From WTJX01 sp045106295 (GTDB lineage: Bacteria > Bacteroidota > Bacteroidia > Cytophagales > JAAEPT01): a DNA stretch of 21,751 nucleotides. The position numbers and the translations under genes were made by a program. The stretch covers positions 1 to 21,751 of the forward strand of contig JBGCEI010000205.1 of the NCBI GenBank assembly GCA_045106295.1, written 5' to 3'. Positions 7,368-15,092 of this stretch are shown here, piece by piece; within the stretch, counting starts at the first letter, position 1; each line of letters begins with the position of its first letter. Under the pieces are notes generated by a model. It was not told where the DNA came from and did no database searches. It saw only the letters and a program-made list of their open reading frames with translations.

Positions 7368-9776
7368 TTGGAGAGTCATCATTCACATACTTCTGAAAAC
7401 ACCAACACTTTCGATAGTGATGAAATCTTATTAGATAGTGTAGAATTTATTCGAATATTCTACATATTGAAAAAGAGTAAATGGCTTATTTTACTTATTT
7501 TTATTTCTTCTACAATAGGAGGCTATTTATTTTTACGTTATACAAAACCTGTTTTTCAATCTATCTCATTATTAAAATTAGATGTCACCAAAAACTCAGA
7601 CATTTTTGGTTTAGGGAGTAAACAAGGGGAGGATGAAAACATTTTCGGAGAGATAGAATTAATACGATCTGAATTAGTCCAGAATGAATTAATAAACCGG
7701 TTAACCGATATTAGAGTAAGCTACCAGAAACAAGGAAAAGTAATTTCTGAAGAAAAATTTCGAAATAGCCCGTTTAAAGTAACTTATCCCACAAAAAAGG
7801 CTAATTCTTTAGAAGATAAAGAGATCCACGTATTATTTAACAATAATAATTTTGATCTCTGGTTTGAAAAGGGAAATACTAAAACATCTGGCACATTTAA
7901 TACCCCTATTACATTTATTGGCAGTAAGTTTACGTTGTCTAAAACATCAAGTTTCACTCCTTCAAATGATATAGGAAGCGAGTATACATTTATTATTCAC
8001 AGTGACCGAGCATTGAAAAAATATCTAACTCAAGGGCTATCTGTTAGACCTGTAAATATTAGTGCTAATACCATTGAAGTGTCTTTTACGGATGAAAACA
8101 AATACAAAGCTGCTGCTATTGTTAACACCATTGACTCTGTGTATTTAGAAAAGACTATCGAAAAAAAACAATTAGATAAACACAGTGCTATTGAATTTAT
8201 TACCCAACAACTTGTCAAAACTAGAAGCCTACTAGACATCGCCGAACAAAATATTGAAGATTTCACAAAAGAAAATGGCATAGCTGATATTAGTAGTCAA
8301 CAAAATTCAATAGCCGGAACCCTTGATCAATTACTACAGAAGAAAATTGAACTAAGCACTAGGGAAAAAACATTAGAAAAATTTAATACATCAACAGACT
8401 TTAATGATCCAAGTAAAATTATTGCTTTATCATTAATTACTGATGAAAATCCAATATTAACTTCCCTGATAAATGAATTTGAAAACAAACAAAAGAGTTT
8501 TAAAAAACTACAAACCTCACACAAGAAAAACACGTCTGCCTATCAACAAAGCAAAAATGATTTAACGAACATACGTGAGAAAATTATTAGTAGATTAATA
8601 GCTTACAAAAACCTTATTGAAAAAGAAAGTGATGAGAATAAACAAGAGATCTATACGGTAAAGAAAAAACTGGAACAATTTCCATCCTTAAAAGCCGCTT
8701 TCAATAAACTAGAACGTAATTATGAGTTGTACGAACGTTTTTACTTATCACTTGAAGAGAAAAAAGTTGAATTTGGAATTGCAAAAGCAGGGATAATACC
8801 AAAGTTCACTATACTATCGCCAGCTAATATCCCTTACGGCTCTATCTACCCTAAAAAACAAAAAATATATGCCATCTCTTTAGGAATTGCTCTAGTCTTA
8901 TCTATTCTATTATTATTCTTTAAATACCTAGCGTATAATACAATTATCTCTCTGAGAGAACTTGAAAAACTAACTAAATTACCAATAATTGGTACAGTTC
9001 CTGAATTTAAAATGGTGACTCCCCACTCCTCACTAGTAGTACACCAATCACCAAAATCATCGTTGAGTGAGTCTTTACGATCAATAAGGACAAATTTAGA
9101 TTATTTTGAATCTGCAGAGAATTCAAAAGTGGTTTGCTTTACTTCCACAATCAGTGGTGAAGGAAAAACATTCATTAGTACTAATTTAGGTGGTATTTTA
9201 GCTATGTCAGAGAATAAAGTAGTTATTCTGGATTTAGACATGAGGAAACCAAAAGTTCATAAAGCTTTTGCGGTTGAAAATGGCGTGGGAATGAGTGATA
9301 TTCTTATTGGCAAGGCAAATTACACGGAGTGCATACACCAATCTGAGATTGAAAATCTACACTTTATTACTTCTGGAGCTATTCCTCCTAACCCTTCGGA
9401 ACTGATTATGAGAAAAGAAATGGATCAACTGATGGCTGACCTTTCTAAAACATATCAATTTATTTTTATTGATTCTCCCCCAGCAGGCTTAGTTACAGAC
9501 GCACACATTTTAATGAAAAAGTGTGCCGTTTCTATTTATGTTATAAAAGCAGGGTATTCTTCTAGAAATGTGGTAAAAGGGATTAACAGAATGGTTAATC
9601 AAAATAAATTTCACAATTTCACTGTCGTGTTAAACGCTGCTAAACAGATAGAATCCTATAAAACAGGTTACGGAGGATATGGTTATGGTTATGGAGGAAA
9701 TGGATATGGCTATTATGAAGAAACCGACCCTAAACCACGTATTTTTCAACGTATAAAACGATTTTTTACATCATAA
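7368..9776 (+). CDS. Wzc-like chain-length regulator fused to BY-type tyrosine kinase
   Basis: An 802-residue inner-membrane polysaccharide co-polymerase with a cytoplasmic kinase. Order: cytoplasmic N-terminus with LLDSVEFIRIFYILKKSKW, first membrane helix about 38-57, a long periplasmic Wzz region rich in coiled coil (about 255-470), a conserved AGIIPKFTILSPANIP segment before the second membrane helix (about 503-522), then the kinase. The kinase shows Walker A SGEGKT (about 595-603), Walker A' VVILDLDMRKPKVH, Walker B FIFIDSPPAG (about 700-709) and a tyrosine cluster near the C-terminus (residues about 764-782). Phosphorylation of such clusters controls oligomer state and polymer length. 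The start is TTG at 7368, directly after an in-frame TAG at 7365-7367. No internal Met occurs until the kinase domain, so TTG is certain enough. Follows the OPX gene by 11 bases. Confidence 0.95.
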   Translation: MESHHSHTSENTNTFDSDEILLDSVEFIRIFYILKKSKWLILLIFISSTIGGYLFLRYTKPVFQSISLLKLDVTKNSDIFGLGSKQGEDENIFGEIELIRSELVQNELINRLTDIRVSYQKQGKVISEEKFRNSPFKVTYPTKKANSLEDKEIHVLFNNNNFDLWFEKGNTKTSGTFNTPITFIGSKFTLSKTSSFTPSNDIGSEYTFIIHSDRALKKYLTQGLSVRPVNISANTIEVSFTDENKYKAAAIVNTIDSVYLEKTIEKKQLDKHSAIEFITQQLVKTRSLLDIAEQNIEDFTKENGIADISSQQNSIAGTLDQLLQKKIELSTREKTLEKFNTSTDFNDPSKIIALSLITDENPILTSLINEFENKQKSFKKLQTSHKKNTSAYQQSKNDLTNIREKIISRLIAYKNLIEKESDENKQEIYTVKKKLEQFPSLKAAFNKLERNYELYERFYLSLEEKKVEFGIAKAGIIPKFTILSPANIPYGSIYPKKQKIYAISLGIALVLSILLLFFKYLAYNTIISLRELEKLTKLPIIGTVPEFKMVTPHSSLVVHQSPKSSLSESLRSIRTNLDYFESAENSKVVCFTSTISGEGKTFISTNLGGILAMSENKVVILDLDMRKPKVHKAFAVENGVGMSDILIGKANYTECIHQSEIENLHFITSGAIPPNPSELIMRKEMDQLMADLSKTYQFIFIDSPPAGLVTDAHILMKKCAVSIYVIKAGYSSRNVVKGINRMVNQNKFHNFTVVLNAAKQIESYKTGYGGYGYGYGGNGYGYYEETDPKPRIFQRIKRFFTS

Positions 9777-10445
9777 ATGATACACAAAAGTATTCTTTTT
9801 ATTGTCTTATCTATTTGCTGTATAAGTAAAAGTATAAGTCAGCAACAACTCGTAAAAATAGACACTAACCTATTTCTCCAACATGCTTTCATAAAAGAGA
9901 ATACTAAGAAGTATTTCAAGCAATACAAGCCCACATTTAGAGAAAAAGAGGATCACTTTATGATCACAGGTTTTTTTCCTGAAGTCAGCACAACTACTGT
10001 TACTCATTTAAACATATCCTCTAGACCATTATCAGACAGCACTTCTAAGGTAATTCTTCTTTATGAACCTGAAGCTACCACTCAACACACTGATGCTAAC
10101 TTTAAAAATAAAGTCGCTACAATAAATGAAAAACTACTTTTCTTTTTAAAACAAGAAGACGTAAATGAACAGTTAAAAGCTGCTGAAATAGATTTGTTAA
10201 CAGCAAGTAAGGTACAATTGCGCCACTTACGTAAGAAAGAAGCCTTGTATAAAGAAGCTTTTCGAAAAGATAAAGAAATTACTCAGTGGGAAGAATACTT
10301 ACGGCGAAGTATAGATGACTGTCATACTATTTACCTAAACATAGACTCTACTAGTAATTTACTGGATAAGAGTACTAATGCTGTTTACCTAAAAAAGAAA
10401 CAATTAGAGACGCTAAAGAAAAAAGCATTCGACCTTAAAAACTAA
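9777..10445 (+). CDS. unknown secreted coiled-coil protein at end of polysaccharide locus
   Basis: A 222-residue protein that I do not recognise. Residues 1-21 form a Sec signal peptide (SILFIVLSICCISKSIS, then QQQ), so the mature protein is periplasmic or exported. The mature part begins with an apparent globular region (about 22-110) and continues as charged helix with coiled-coil character (about 110-222, including LRHLRKKEALYKEAFRKDKE and YLKKKQLETLKKKAFD). No cysteine pair, protease or glycosidase motif is visible. The ATG directly follows the TAA of the Wzc-like gene, so it is certainly part of the operon and may assist export or anchoring of the polysaccharide. The stop overlaps by 4 bases with the convergent outer-membrane protein gene. 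Confidence 0.8.
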   Translation: MIHKSILFIVLSICCISKSISQQQLVKIDTNLFLQHAFIKENTKKYFKQYKPTFREKEDHFMITGFFPEVSTTTVTHLNISSRPLSDSTSKVILLYEPEATTQHTDANFKNKVATINEKLLFFLKQEDVNEQLKAAEIDLLTASKVQLRHLRKKEALYKEAFRKDKEITQWEEYLRRSIDDCHTIYLNIDSTSNLLDKSTNAVYLKKKQLETLKKKAFDLKN

Positions 10446-11515
10446 GGATTTACTATTTCCCCTTCTTCTTTCTTACCAAAACGGTAAACGCCTGATAGGG
10501 TAAACATCCCCGCATTTTCTATTTGCACACCGTTCATATCCTGAAGAATAGGAAGACTAAATTGAGCTTGTACAGAAAATTGATTATGCATCATTTCTAA
10601 CCCTATCTGCTGAAATAACACACTACCTCCCGTAGTTAGTTCTTCACCGTTTTCTTTATTCGCTTGTACATTTTCATAATACAAACCTACAGTTGGTATC
10701 CATTGTGTGTAGTTGTAAAAGTTAGTGATATAAAACACATTTAGCTGCCCGTTAACCCTATCACCAAATTCATATTCTGGTACTAAATTACCAACCGTAT
10801 TCGTATTTAATCCTGTATTCTCAACCTTACCTAAAGATTTGGCATAATTGAACCCGATATTGCCTCCAAACCTTGCTCGGTAGATCAATGTATTATTTGT
10901 ACGTAACATCGCATTAAATACTCCCATTCCTGGTTGAACTACAGGGTCAAAAACAAAGCTACCTTCACTAGCATCTGTTTTTCCTGTTGGAATCTGTATG
11001 CCTGGACTAAACCGTAGGTACGCTTTCCAATCTCCTTTTTTAACTATCCAGTATTTTTCTAGGTAAACAGATACATCTCCTAATCCTTTTATTGTATTGG
11101 TACTATCTTCTTGAGGTGATACAAGACTACCTAATTTCTTATTCCTAATAATTTTCTTAAAGTATACTTTGTGTGTATTGTAAGGAAGTATAGCTAGTAT
11201 ATTCCAGTTGTTTTTCAGGTTAAAATTTAATCTTAATTCAATGGAACGAAAAGCTTCTTCGTCTTCTTGAGTAAAGTAAATAGAATCGTTAGCTCCTTGT
11301 ACTACATGAGCATTAGCAAAATTACCACTCCCATTTAAAGAAAATTGGTTCGTTTGAACACCAGTATTATACCCATTTAATGAACGGTGTTTATAACTAA
11401 TACTTGCATAATGCTGATTCTGTAAATTTCCATACTCTAGAAAATTACATGCATCACAGGGAAACAAATTTTGACCTATGGCTAATAATATAATACTTGC
11501 TATAATTTTCTTCAC
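10442..11515 (-). CDS. outer-membrane beta-barrel protein with N-terminal CxxC, metal-locus associated
   Basis: A 357-residue outer-membrane protein: a signal peptide (about 1-18), a mature N-terminus carrying CDAC (C20 and C23), then alternating aromatic/polar strands throughout and a terminal FTLSGVYRFG strand followed by a short polar tail. It resembles Bacteroidota proteins often labelled 'transporter' that start with a Cys-x-x-Cys pair and sit beside MbnP-like and di-heme peroxidase genes; I state this from memory. The CxxC could bind copper or haem or form a disulfide. GTG start at 11515, supported by the signal peptide. It is the last gene of the metal/redox unit, 16 bases after the second peroxidase, so it probably moves or senses the same ligand. 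Its stop overlaps the convergent gene by 4 bases. Confidence 0.82.
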   Translation of the reverse strand: MKKIIASIILLAIGQNLFPCDACNFLEYGNLQNQHYASISYKHRSLNGYNTGVQTNQFSLNGSGNFANAHVVQGANDSIYFTQEDEEAFRSIELRLNFNLKNNWNILAILPYNTHKVYFKKIIRNKKLGSLVSPQEDSTNTIKGLGDVSVYLEKYWIVKKGDWKAYLRFSPGIQIPTGKTDASEGSFVFDPVVQPGMGVFNAMLRTNNTLIYRARFGGNIGFNYAKSLGKVENTGLNTNTVGNLVPEYEFGDRVNGQLNVFYITNFYNYTQWIPTVGLYYENVQANKENGEELTTGGSVLFQQIGLEMMHNQFSVQAQFSLPILQDMNGVQIENAGMFTLSGVYRFGKKEEGEIVNP

Positions 11516-11531
11516 TCTTTTCGTTTTATGA

Positions 11532-12587
11532 TTAATTAAAGGGATTCTGATACTCCTCTTTATTTACAAAGGTGAAATCAGTTAGTGTTTTTAAAAATGC
11601 AATTATACTTTGCTTTTCTTTTAGCGTAAACTGAAACCCTTCAATCGGTATTCGTGAGTCTAAGCTTGCACTATTAACTACTGAATTTGAATAATGATTG
11701 ATCACATCTTCAAGTGTTTCAAGTCGTCCATCATGCATGTATGGAGCAGTCAATGCTATATTTCTTAAAGATGGTGTTTTATACTTACCTTTATCTTCTT
11801 CTTTAGAGGTGATACGATATCTTCCCCATCTCACATCTTCAGAGTCTGTAAAATTAAACACACTATCTAGACCATTATTATGGTACTCAAAATCAGAGAA
11901 AAAGCCTTCTTCATGACAAGATTCACAATGATTCTGATAAAGCTGTAAGCCCTCTAACTCTTGGGAGTTTAATATTTCATTTCCTCCTTTATAATTATCA
12001 TATCTTGACTCATACGATAAAATTACTCGTTCAAACTGAGCAATTGCTTTCGCTACATCACCTATACTAATAACATCTTTATTAAATACTTTTTTAAATT
12101 GATTAGGGTAAGTAGGGTGATTATTCAACCGACTCAGTATACCTTGAGGATCACCACCTAACTCGTCTACATCAATTATAGGCCCTGATACTTGGGATTC
12201 TAAATCCACAGCTCCTCCTTCCCAAAAAAAGGCATTATGCCAAGCTAAGTTAAATAAAGGAGGCGAATTTCTTTTTAAAGTGTTACCGCTTACTCCGTTT
12301 GTAGAAAGAGCTTCTCCATCAGTAAATGCTTGATTTAAAAAATGACATGATGCACAAGATACTTTCCCATCAGAAGATAATATGGGGTCATAAAATAGCA
12401 TTCTACCTAGCGTAATTCCTTCCTCTGAGATTGGGTTCCTCTCAACTGTAGGAATAGCATCACCCATGAAATCTGGTAAATTAAGGTTCCAATAATCGTT
12501 ACGAACAACTGACAAATCACTTTCCCCTTCTTTGGAGCAAGAAGAAGAAAGTAATACTGATATGATGAGAATAAAATACTTCAACAA
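11532..12587 (-). CDS. di-heme cytochrome c peroxidase / MauG-like lipoprotein (downstream copy)
   Basis: A 351-residue di-heme c-type cytochrome of the bacterial cytochrome c peroxidase/MauG superfamily. It has a lipoprotein signal peptide (SSSC, C17), so it is membrane-anchored outside the inner membrane. The N-terminal haem motif is CASCH (78-82) and the second is CESCH (221-225). The inter-haem segment has AFFWEGGAVDLESQ (119-132), and the C-terminal domain has TPSLRNIALTAPYMHDGRLE, the usual distal/axial-ligand region. In this superfamily MbnH oxidises a tryptophan in its partner MbnP, while classical members reduce hydrogen peroxide. The neighbouring MbnP-like gene makes the MbnH role plausible here. 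The start is TTG immediately after the TAA of the MbnP-like gene; no ATG exists before the haem domain. Confidence 0.9.
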   Translation of the reverse strand: MLKYFILIISVLLSSSCSKEGESDLSVVRNDYWNLNLPDFMGDAIPTVERNPISEEGITLGRMLFYDPILSSDGKVSCASCHFLNQAFTDGEALSTNGVSGNTLKRNSPPLFNLAWHNAFFWEGGAVDLESQVSGPIIDVDELGGDPQGILSRLNNHPTYPNQFKKVFNKDVISIGDVAKAIAQFERVILSYESRYDNYKGGNEILNSQELEGLQLYQNHCESCHEEGFFSDFEYHNNGLDSVFNFTDSEDVRWGRYRITSKEEDKGKYKTPSLRNIALTAPYMHDGRLETLEDVINHYSNSVVNSASLDSRIPIEGFQFTLKEKQSIIAFLKTLTDFTFVNKEEYQNPFN

Positions 12588-13457
12588 TTAATTTGATTCA
12601 TTAGTAGGTGCAATGTAATGAGCCGTCCCTAGAGCAGAAGCAAGATTATCCATAATTGTTCCTTTGTCGTTGGTAGCTGTTAGAATACGACCAGCATGAC
12701 CTCCCCCTGAATGTCCACCGTTTGCAGTAGACAAAGAAACGTCTTTAAATAACTCACTTACATTAATCTGAATATGTAATTCCGTAACCTTATCTTTATT
12801 GATCTGAAATGTTTCATTGATGGACACATCTCTCTTATTTGCAGTCGTTCCGATGTGTTGAACTGGGAAAACGGTTGCAACACCATTTTCTTTTACACTT
12901 CCTTCAATTCTCGCAAACTTATAACCTGTATTCCATGCCCATATCATACCATTATTATATGCATCAGCTAATTCGCCAGATGTACTATCAGTAAAATTTT
13001 CAGTATCATTCAAACCCAATAAAAATTCTAAATCAGAATATGCGCCAACTGGTAACTCAATGGTTTTATTAATTTCATTACTTCTTTCTACTTGATCTTG
13101 TCTAATGTATAAAGCCGCATTTTTCGCTTCATACTCTTCTCCTTCATAAGTGAAGAAAAAGTCAGTAAGCAAGTACTCTAACTTAGTCAAACCAAACGTA
13201 TCTCCTTGTGCCGAAACATACTTGTTTACAGCTATATCAAAAGGACCTTTTGTATCATGACCACCACTGGACAATCTACCTAAATGTCCAGAACCTGAGC
13301 TTCCATGTGAAGGAGCAACAGTATCAGCTACATGCTCTATATAAACACGAAGAGTTCCAGTATCAGACTCTTCAAATGTTTGTTTAACTTCTTCTTTATC
13401 ACAAGCAACAAAGATTAGTGCACTAGCAGCTAACAATAACATTATTTTTTTCATCAT
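12588..13457 (-). CDS. MbnP-like lipoprotein with His/Gly-rich inserts, probable copper binder
   Basis: A 289-residue lipoprotein (lipobox FVAC, C19, then DKEE, a charged start like surface-export signals in this phylum). The core resembles the MbnP-like family: GTLRVYIEHV (34-43), FGLTKLEYLLTDFFF (88-102), the glycine/tyrosine segment GAYSDLEFLLGLND, and MIWAWNTGYKFARIEG (171-186), then VQHIGT with H201. In characterised MbnP proteins a tryptophan is converted to kynurenine by the di-heme enzyme MbnH and, with histidines, binds copper; W173 and W175 are the visible candidates here. Two inserts stand out: SHGSSGSGHLGRL (50-62) plus GGH (65-67), and GGHSGGGHAGRIL (247-259). They share a GHxGR core and may add metal sites. 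The gene lies between two di-heme peroxidase genes with gaps of 3 and 0 bases. Either of the first two Met codons may be the start. Confidence 0.85.
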   Translation of the reverse strand: MMKKIMLLLAASALIFVACDKEEVKQTFEESDTGTLRVYIEHVADTVAPSHGSSGSGHLGRLSSGGHDTKGPFDIAVNKYVSAQGDTFGLTKLEYLLTDFFFTYEGEEYEAKNAALYIRQDQVERSNEINKTIELPVGAYSDLEFLLGLNDTENFTDSTSGELADAYNNGMIWAWNTGYKFARIEGSVKENGVATVFPVQHIGTTANKRDVSINETFQINKDKVTELHIQINVSELFKDVSLSTANGGHSGGGHAGRILTATNDKGTIMDNLASALGTAHYIAPTNESN

Positions 13458-13460
13458 TAT

Positions 13461-14543
13461 TTATTTAAAAGGATTTGTAAAATTTTCATTTGTAATAAAG
13501 TCATTGTCTGTCAGCGTATGTAAAAAAGCAATAATATCTGCTTTTTCTTGCTCAGTCAATGACAGTGTATTTGAGCCCTCTTGATTCGTTGCATCAACTA
13601 TTAGTGGTGCCAAACCAGGGGAACTTAGTTGTACATGTTCATTGTAATGATCCAAAACCTCTTCAAGCGTTTCGAATCGTCCATCATGCATGTAAGGTGA
13701 TGTCAATGCAATATTTCGTAAACTTGTTGTTTTAAATTGCCCATTATTATCAGAAAAACCTGTTACAGATCCTCTACCAAGATCTGTAAGCAGACTATCC
13801 AATCCGTTATTATGAAAATCTTGATCCATAAATAAAAAACCTCCATGGCAGTCTCCACAATTACCGCCCCTTTTCCCAGGTTCTGGGTGTGTATTAAACA
13901 ATACATTACCCCTTAGTTCTTGAGAGCTAAGAAAGTATTCACCACGCTTAGCCTGATCAAATTTGGAAGATCCAGAAATAAGTGTTCTTTCAAATTGTGC
14001 TAAGGCTTTCCCTATTTTAACCTCTGTTACTTCAGAAGAACCAAAGGCTTTCTGAAATAAAGATGGATATAAACTACTATTGGATAATCTATCAATCGCT
14101 TGTGAAATAGGCAAGTCCATTTCTTTTGAATTGATAATAGGGTCAATTGCTTGTTCTTCTAAACTCTCAAAACGCCCATCCCACATTAGTCGTTTACGCC
14201 ACAACAGATTTACTAAAGACATAGAACTTCTATCTAATTGCTGTCCATCTATGCCTATTCCTTTTGCAAAGCCATCGGTAAAAGCTTTTTGGGGTTTATG
14301 ACAGGATGCACAAGAAACAGAAGAGTCTCTAGACAGGTTCTTATCAAAAAATAAAAACCTGCCCAAATTCACAGCATCAGCATTCATCTGATTATCATCA
14401 GGTATAGTGAATGAGTTGGTGAAATTAGTGGGTATTTTTAATAAACTTGTATCATCTATCTCAGGCTTTTCTTTTGTTTTATTACAAGAAGAAAAAAGAA
14501 CAAGTATAGCAACACCTACATACAATTGAGCTTTACAGATCAT
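13461..14543 (-). CDS. di-heme cytochrome c peroxidase / MauG-like lipoprotein (upstream copy)
   Basis: A 360-residue paralogue of the peroxidase encoded downstream. The lipoprotein signal ends FSSC (C20). Haem motifs are CASCH (78-82) and CGDCH (229-233). The second sits in a glycine-rich setting (EPGKRGGNCGDCHGG) about 8 residues longer than in the other copy. LMWDGRFESLEEQ (119-131) is the classic form of the inter-haem motif, and TTSLRNIALTSPYMHDGRFE is near-identical to its paralogue. Both copies also share an FHNNGLDS or YHNNGLDS segment after the second haem. It could be the true peroxidase with the downstream copy acting as MbnH, or the reverse; sequence alone does not decide. ATG at 14543. 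It lies 79 bases after the 131-residue gene and 3 bases before the MbnP-like gene. Confidence 0.9.
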   Translation of the reverse strand: MICKAQLYVGVAILVLFSSCNKTKEKPEIDDTSLLKIPTNFTNSFTIPDDNQMNADAVNLGRFLFFDKNLSRDSSVSCASCHKPQKAFTDGFAKGIGIDGQQLDRSSMSLVNLLWRKRLMWDGRFESLEEQAIDPIINSKEMDLPISQAIDRLSNSSLYPSLFQKAFGSSEVTEVKIGKALAQFERTLISGSSKFDQAKRGEYFLSSQELRGNVLFNTHPEPGKRGGNCGDCHGGFLFMDQDFHNNGLDSLLTDLGRGSVTGFSDNNGQFKTTSLRNIALTSPYMHDGRFETLEEVLDHYNEHVQLSSPGLAPLIVDATNQEGSNTLSLTEQEKADIIAFLHTLTDNDFITNENFTNPFK

Positions 14544-14585
14544 ACGTATAACATTAAGTACGTAAAATGAGTTAACAGTTAAACT

Positions 14586-14604
14586 ACTCTTTTCTTTAAA
14601 GAGT
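14586..14604. other. 7-bp hairpin between the CNGQC gene and the first peroxidase
   Basis: ACTCTTT (14586-14592) pairs with AAAGAGT (14598-14604) around a TCTTT loop. There is no T run after it on the minus strand, so it is not a standard terminator; it could be a processing or attenuation site in a transcript starting upstream of 15018. The same gap also holds two TACGTA hexamers (14543-14548 and 14559-14564). Confidence 0.35.
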
Positions 14605-14622
14605 GCTAACTAAGAGGAATTA

Positions 14623-15018
14623 TTATACTACAACTTGTGGTGGATGACCAATAAGGGAAATATATTGGAAGAAGTATTCTCTTATTGAGAATATGGTGAG
14701 TTGTATTTTTTCGTGTACTAATGCAGTCAAATTATATTCTAAACTAATTCCTCTTAGATAATCAAAACTTAGCGAAGGGAGCGCAAACTGACTAGAAGAG
14801 GCAGAAGTAGTTTGTTTATTGAATTCTTGTAATTTCTTCATTAAGATACACTGCCCATTACAAGCTAATTCTGGTCGATCCCTATTCTCACACAACTGAG
14901 TAGCAATGTATTCTTTATTCAGCTGATAAGAAAAATAAACCGAAACAGGAGACGACATATTCACTACTAGTAGAACTAGCATTAAAATAGAAACATATCG
15001 TGACAATCCTTTTTCCAC
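14623..15018 (-). CDS. small membrane-anchored CNGQC protein, probable metal-homeostasis partner
   Basis: A 131-residue protein with one N-terminal hydrophobic segment (about 9-30, SILMLVLLVVNMSSPVSVYF), which may be a signal anchor. It is followed by YQLNKEYIATQLCENRDRPE and LACNGQCILMKKL, giving cysteines 43, 53 and 57. It ends with a second hydrophobic/aromatic stretch and GHPPQVVV. I recognise the pattern 'NkdYIa..LCeNrdkPel.CNGkC.LmkkL' from small uncharacterised Bacteroidota proteins found near copper or other metal transport genes; that is recall, not a search. The CxxxC plus C43 could bind a soft metal. It is the first gene of the run leading to the peroxidase/MbnP cluster, with its own promoter-like sequence at 15023-15053. 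No function is established. Confidence 0.82.
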   Translation of the reverse strand: MEKGLSRYVSILMLVLLVVNMSSPVSVYFSYQLNKEYIATQLCENRDRPELACNGQCILMKKLQEFNKQTTSASSSQFALPSLSFDYLRGISLEYNLTALVHEKIQLTIFSIREYFFQYISLIGHPPQVVV

Positions 15019-15022
15019 TTCA

Positions 15023-15053
15023 CAAAGTTAAGGTAGGAATTGATGAGAAACAA
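15023..15053 (-). promoter_or_regulatory. promoter of the CNGQC/peroxidase/MbnP unit
   Basis: The minus strand reads TTG (15053-15051), 20 bases, then TAACTTTG (15030-15023), a full match to the Bacteroidota consensus. The expected start of transcription is about 15017-15019, at the ATG of the 131-residue gene, implying a leaderless or nearly leaderless message, or a start codon further in. Confidence 0.55.
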
Positions 15054-15092
15054 TTAATTGAGGTGTTAAGGATTTGAGATAATTAGACTTTA

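Noticed and set aside
9660..9720. Gly/Tyr repeat as a tandem DNA repeat or amyloid-like secreted domain
   Set aside because: It is the expected C-terminal tyrosine cluster of a BY-kinase, in frame and on the cytoplasmic side.
10442..15018. Methanobactin biosynthesis locus
   Set aside because: I looked for a short precursor peptide and for MbnB/MbnC-like genes on both strands and saw none; only MbnP/MbnH-type proteins are present.
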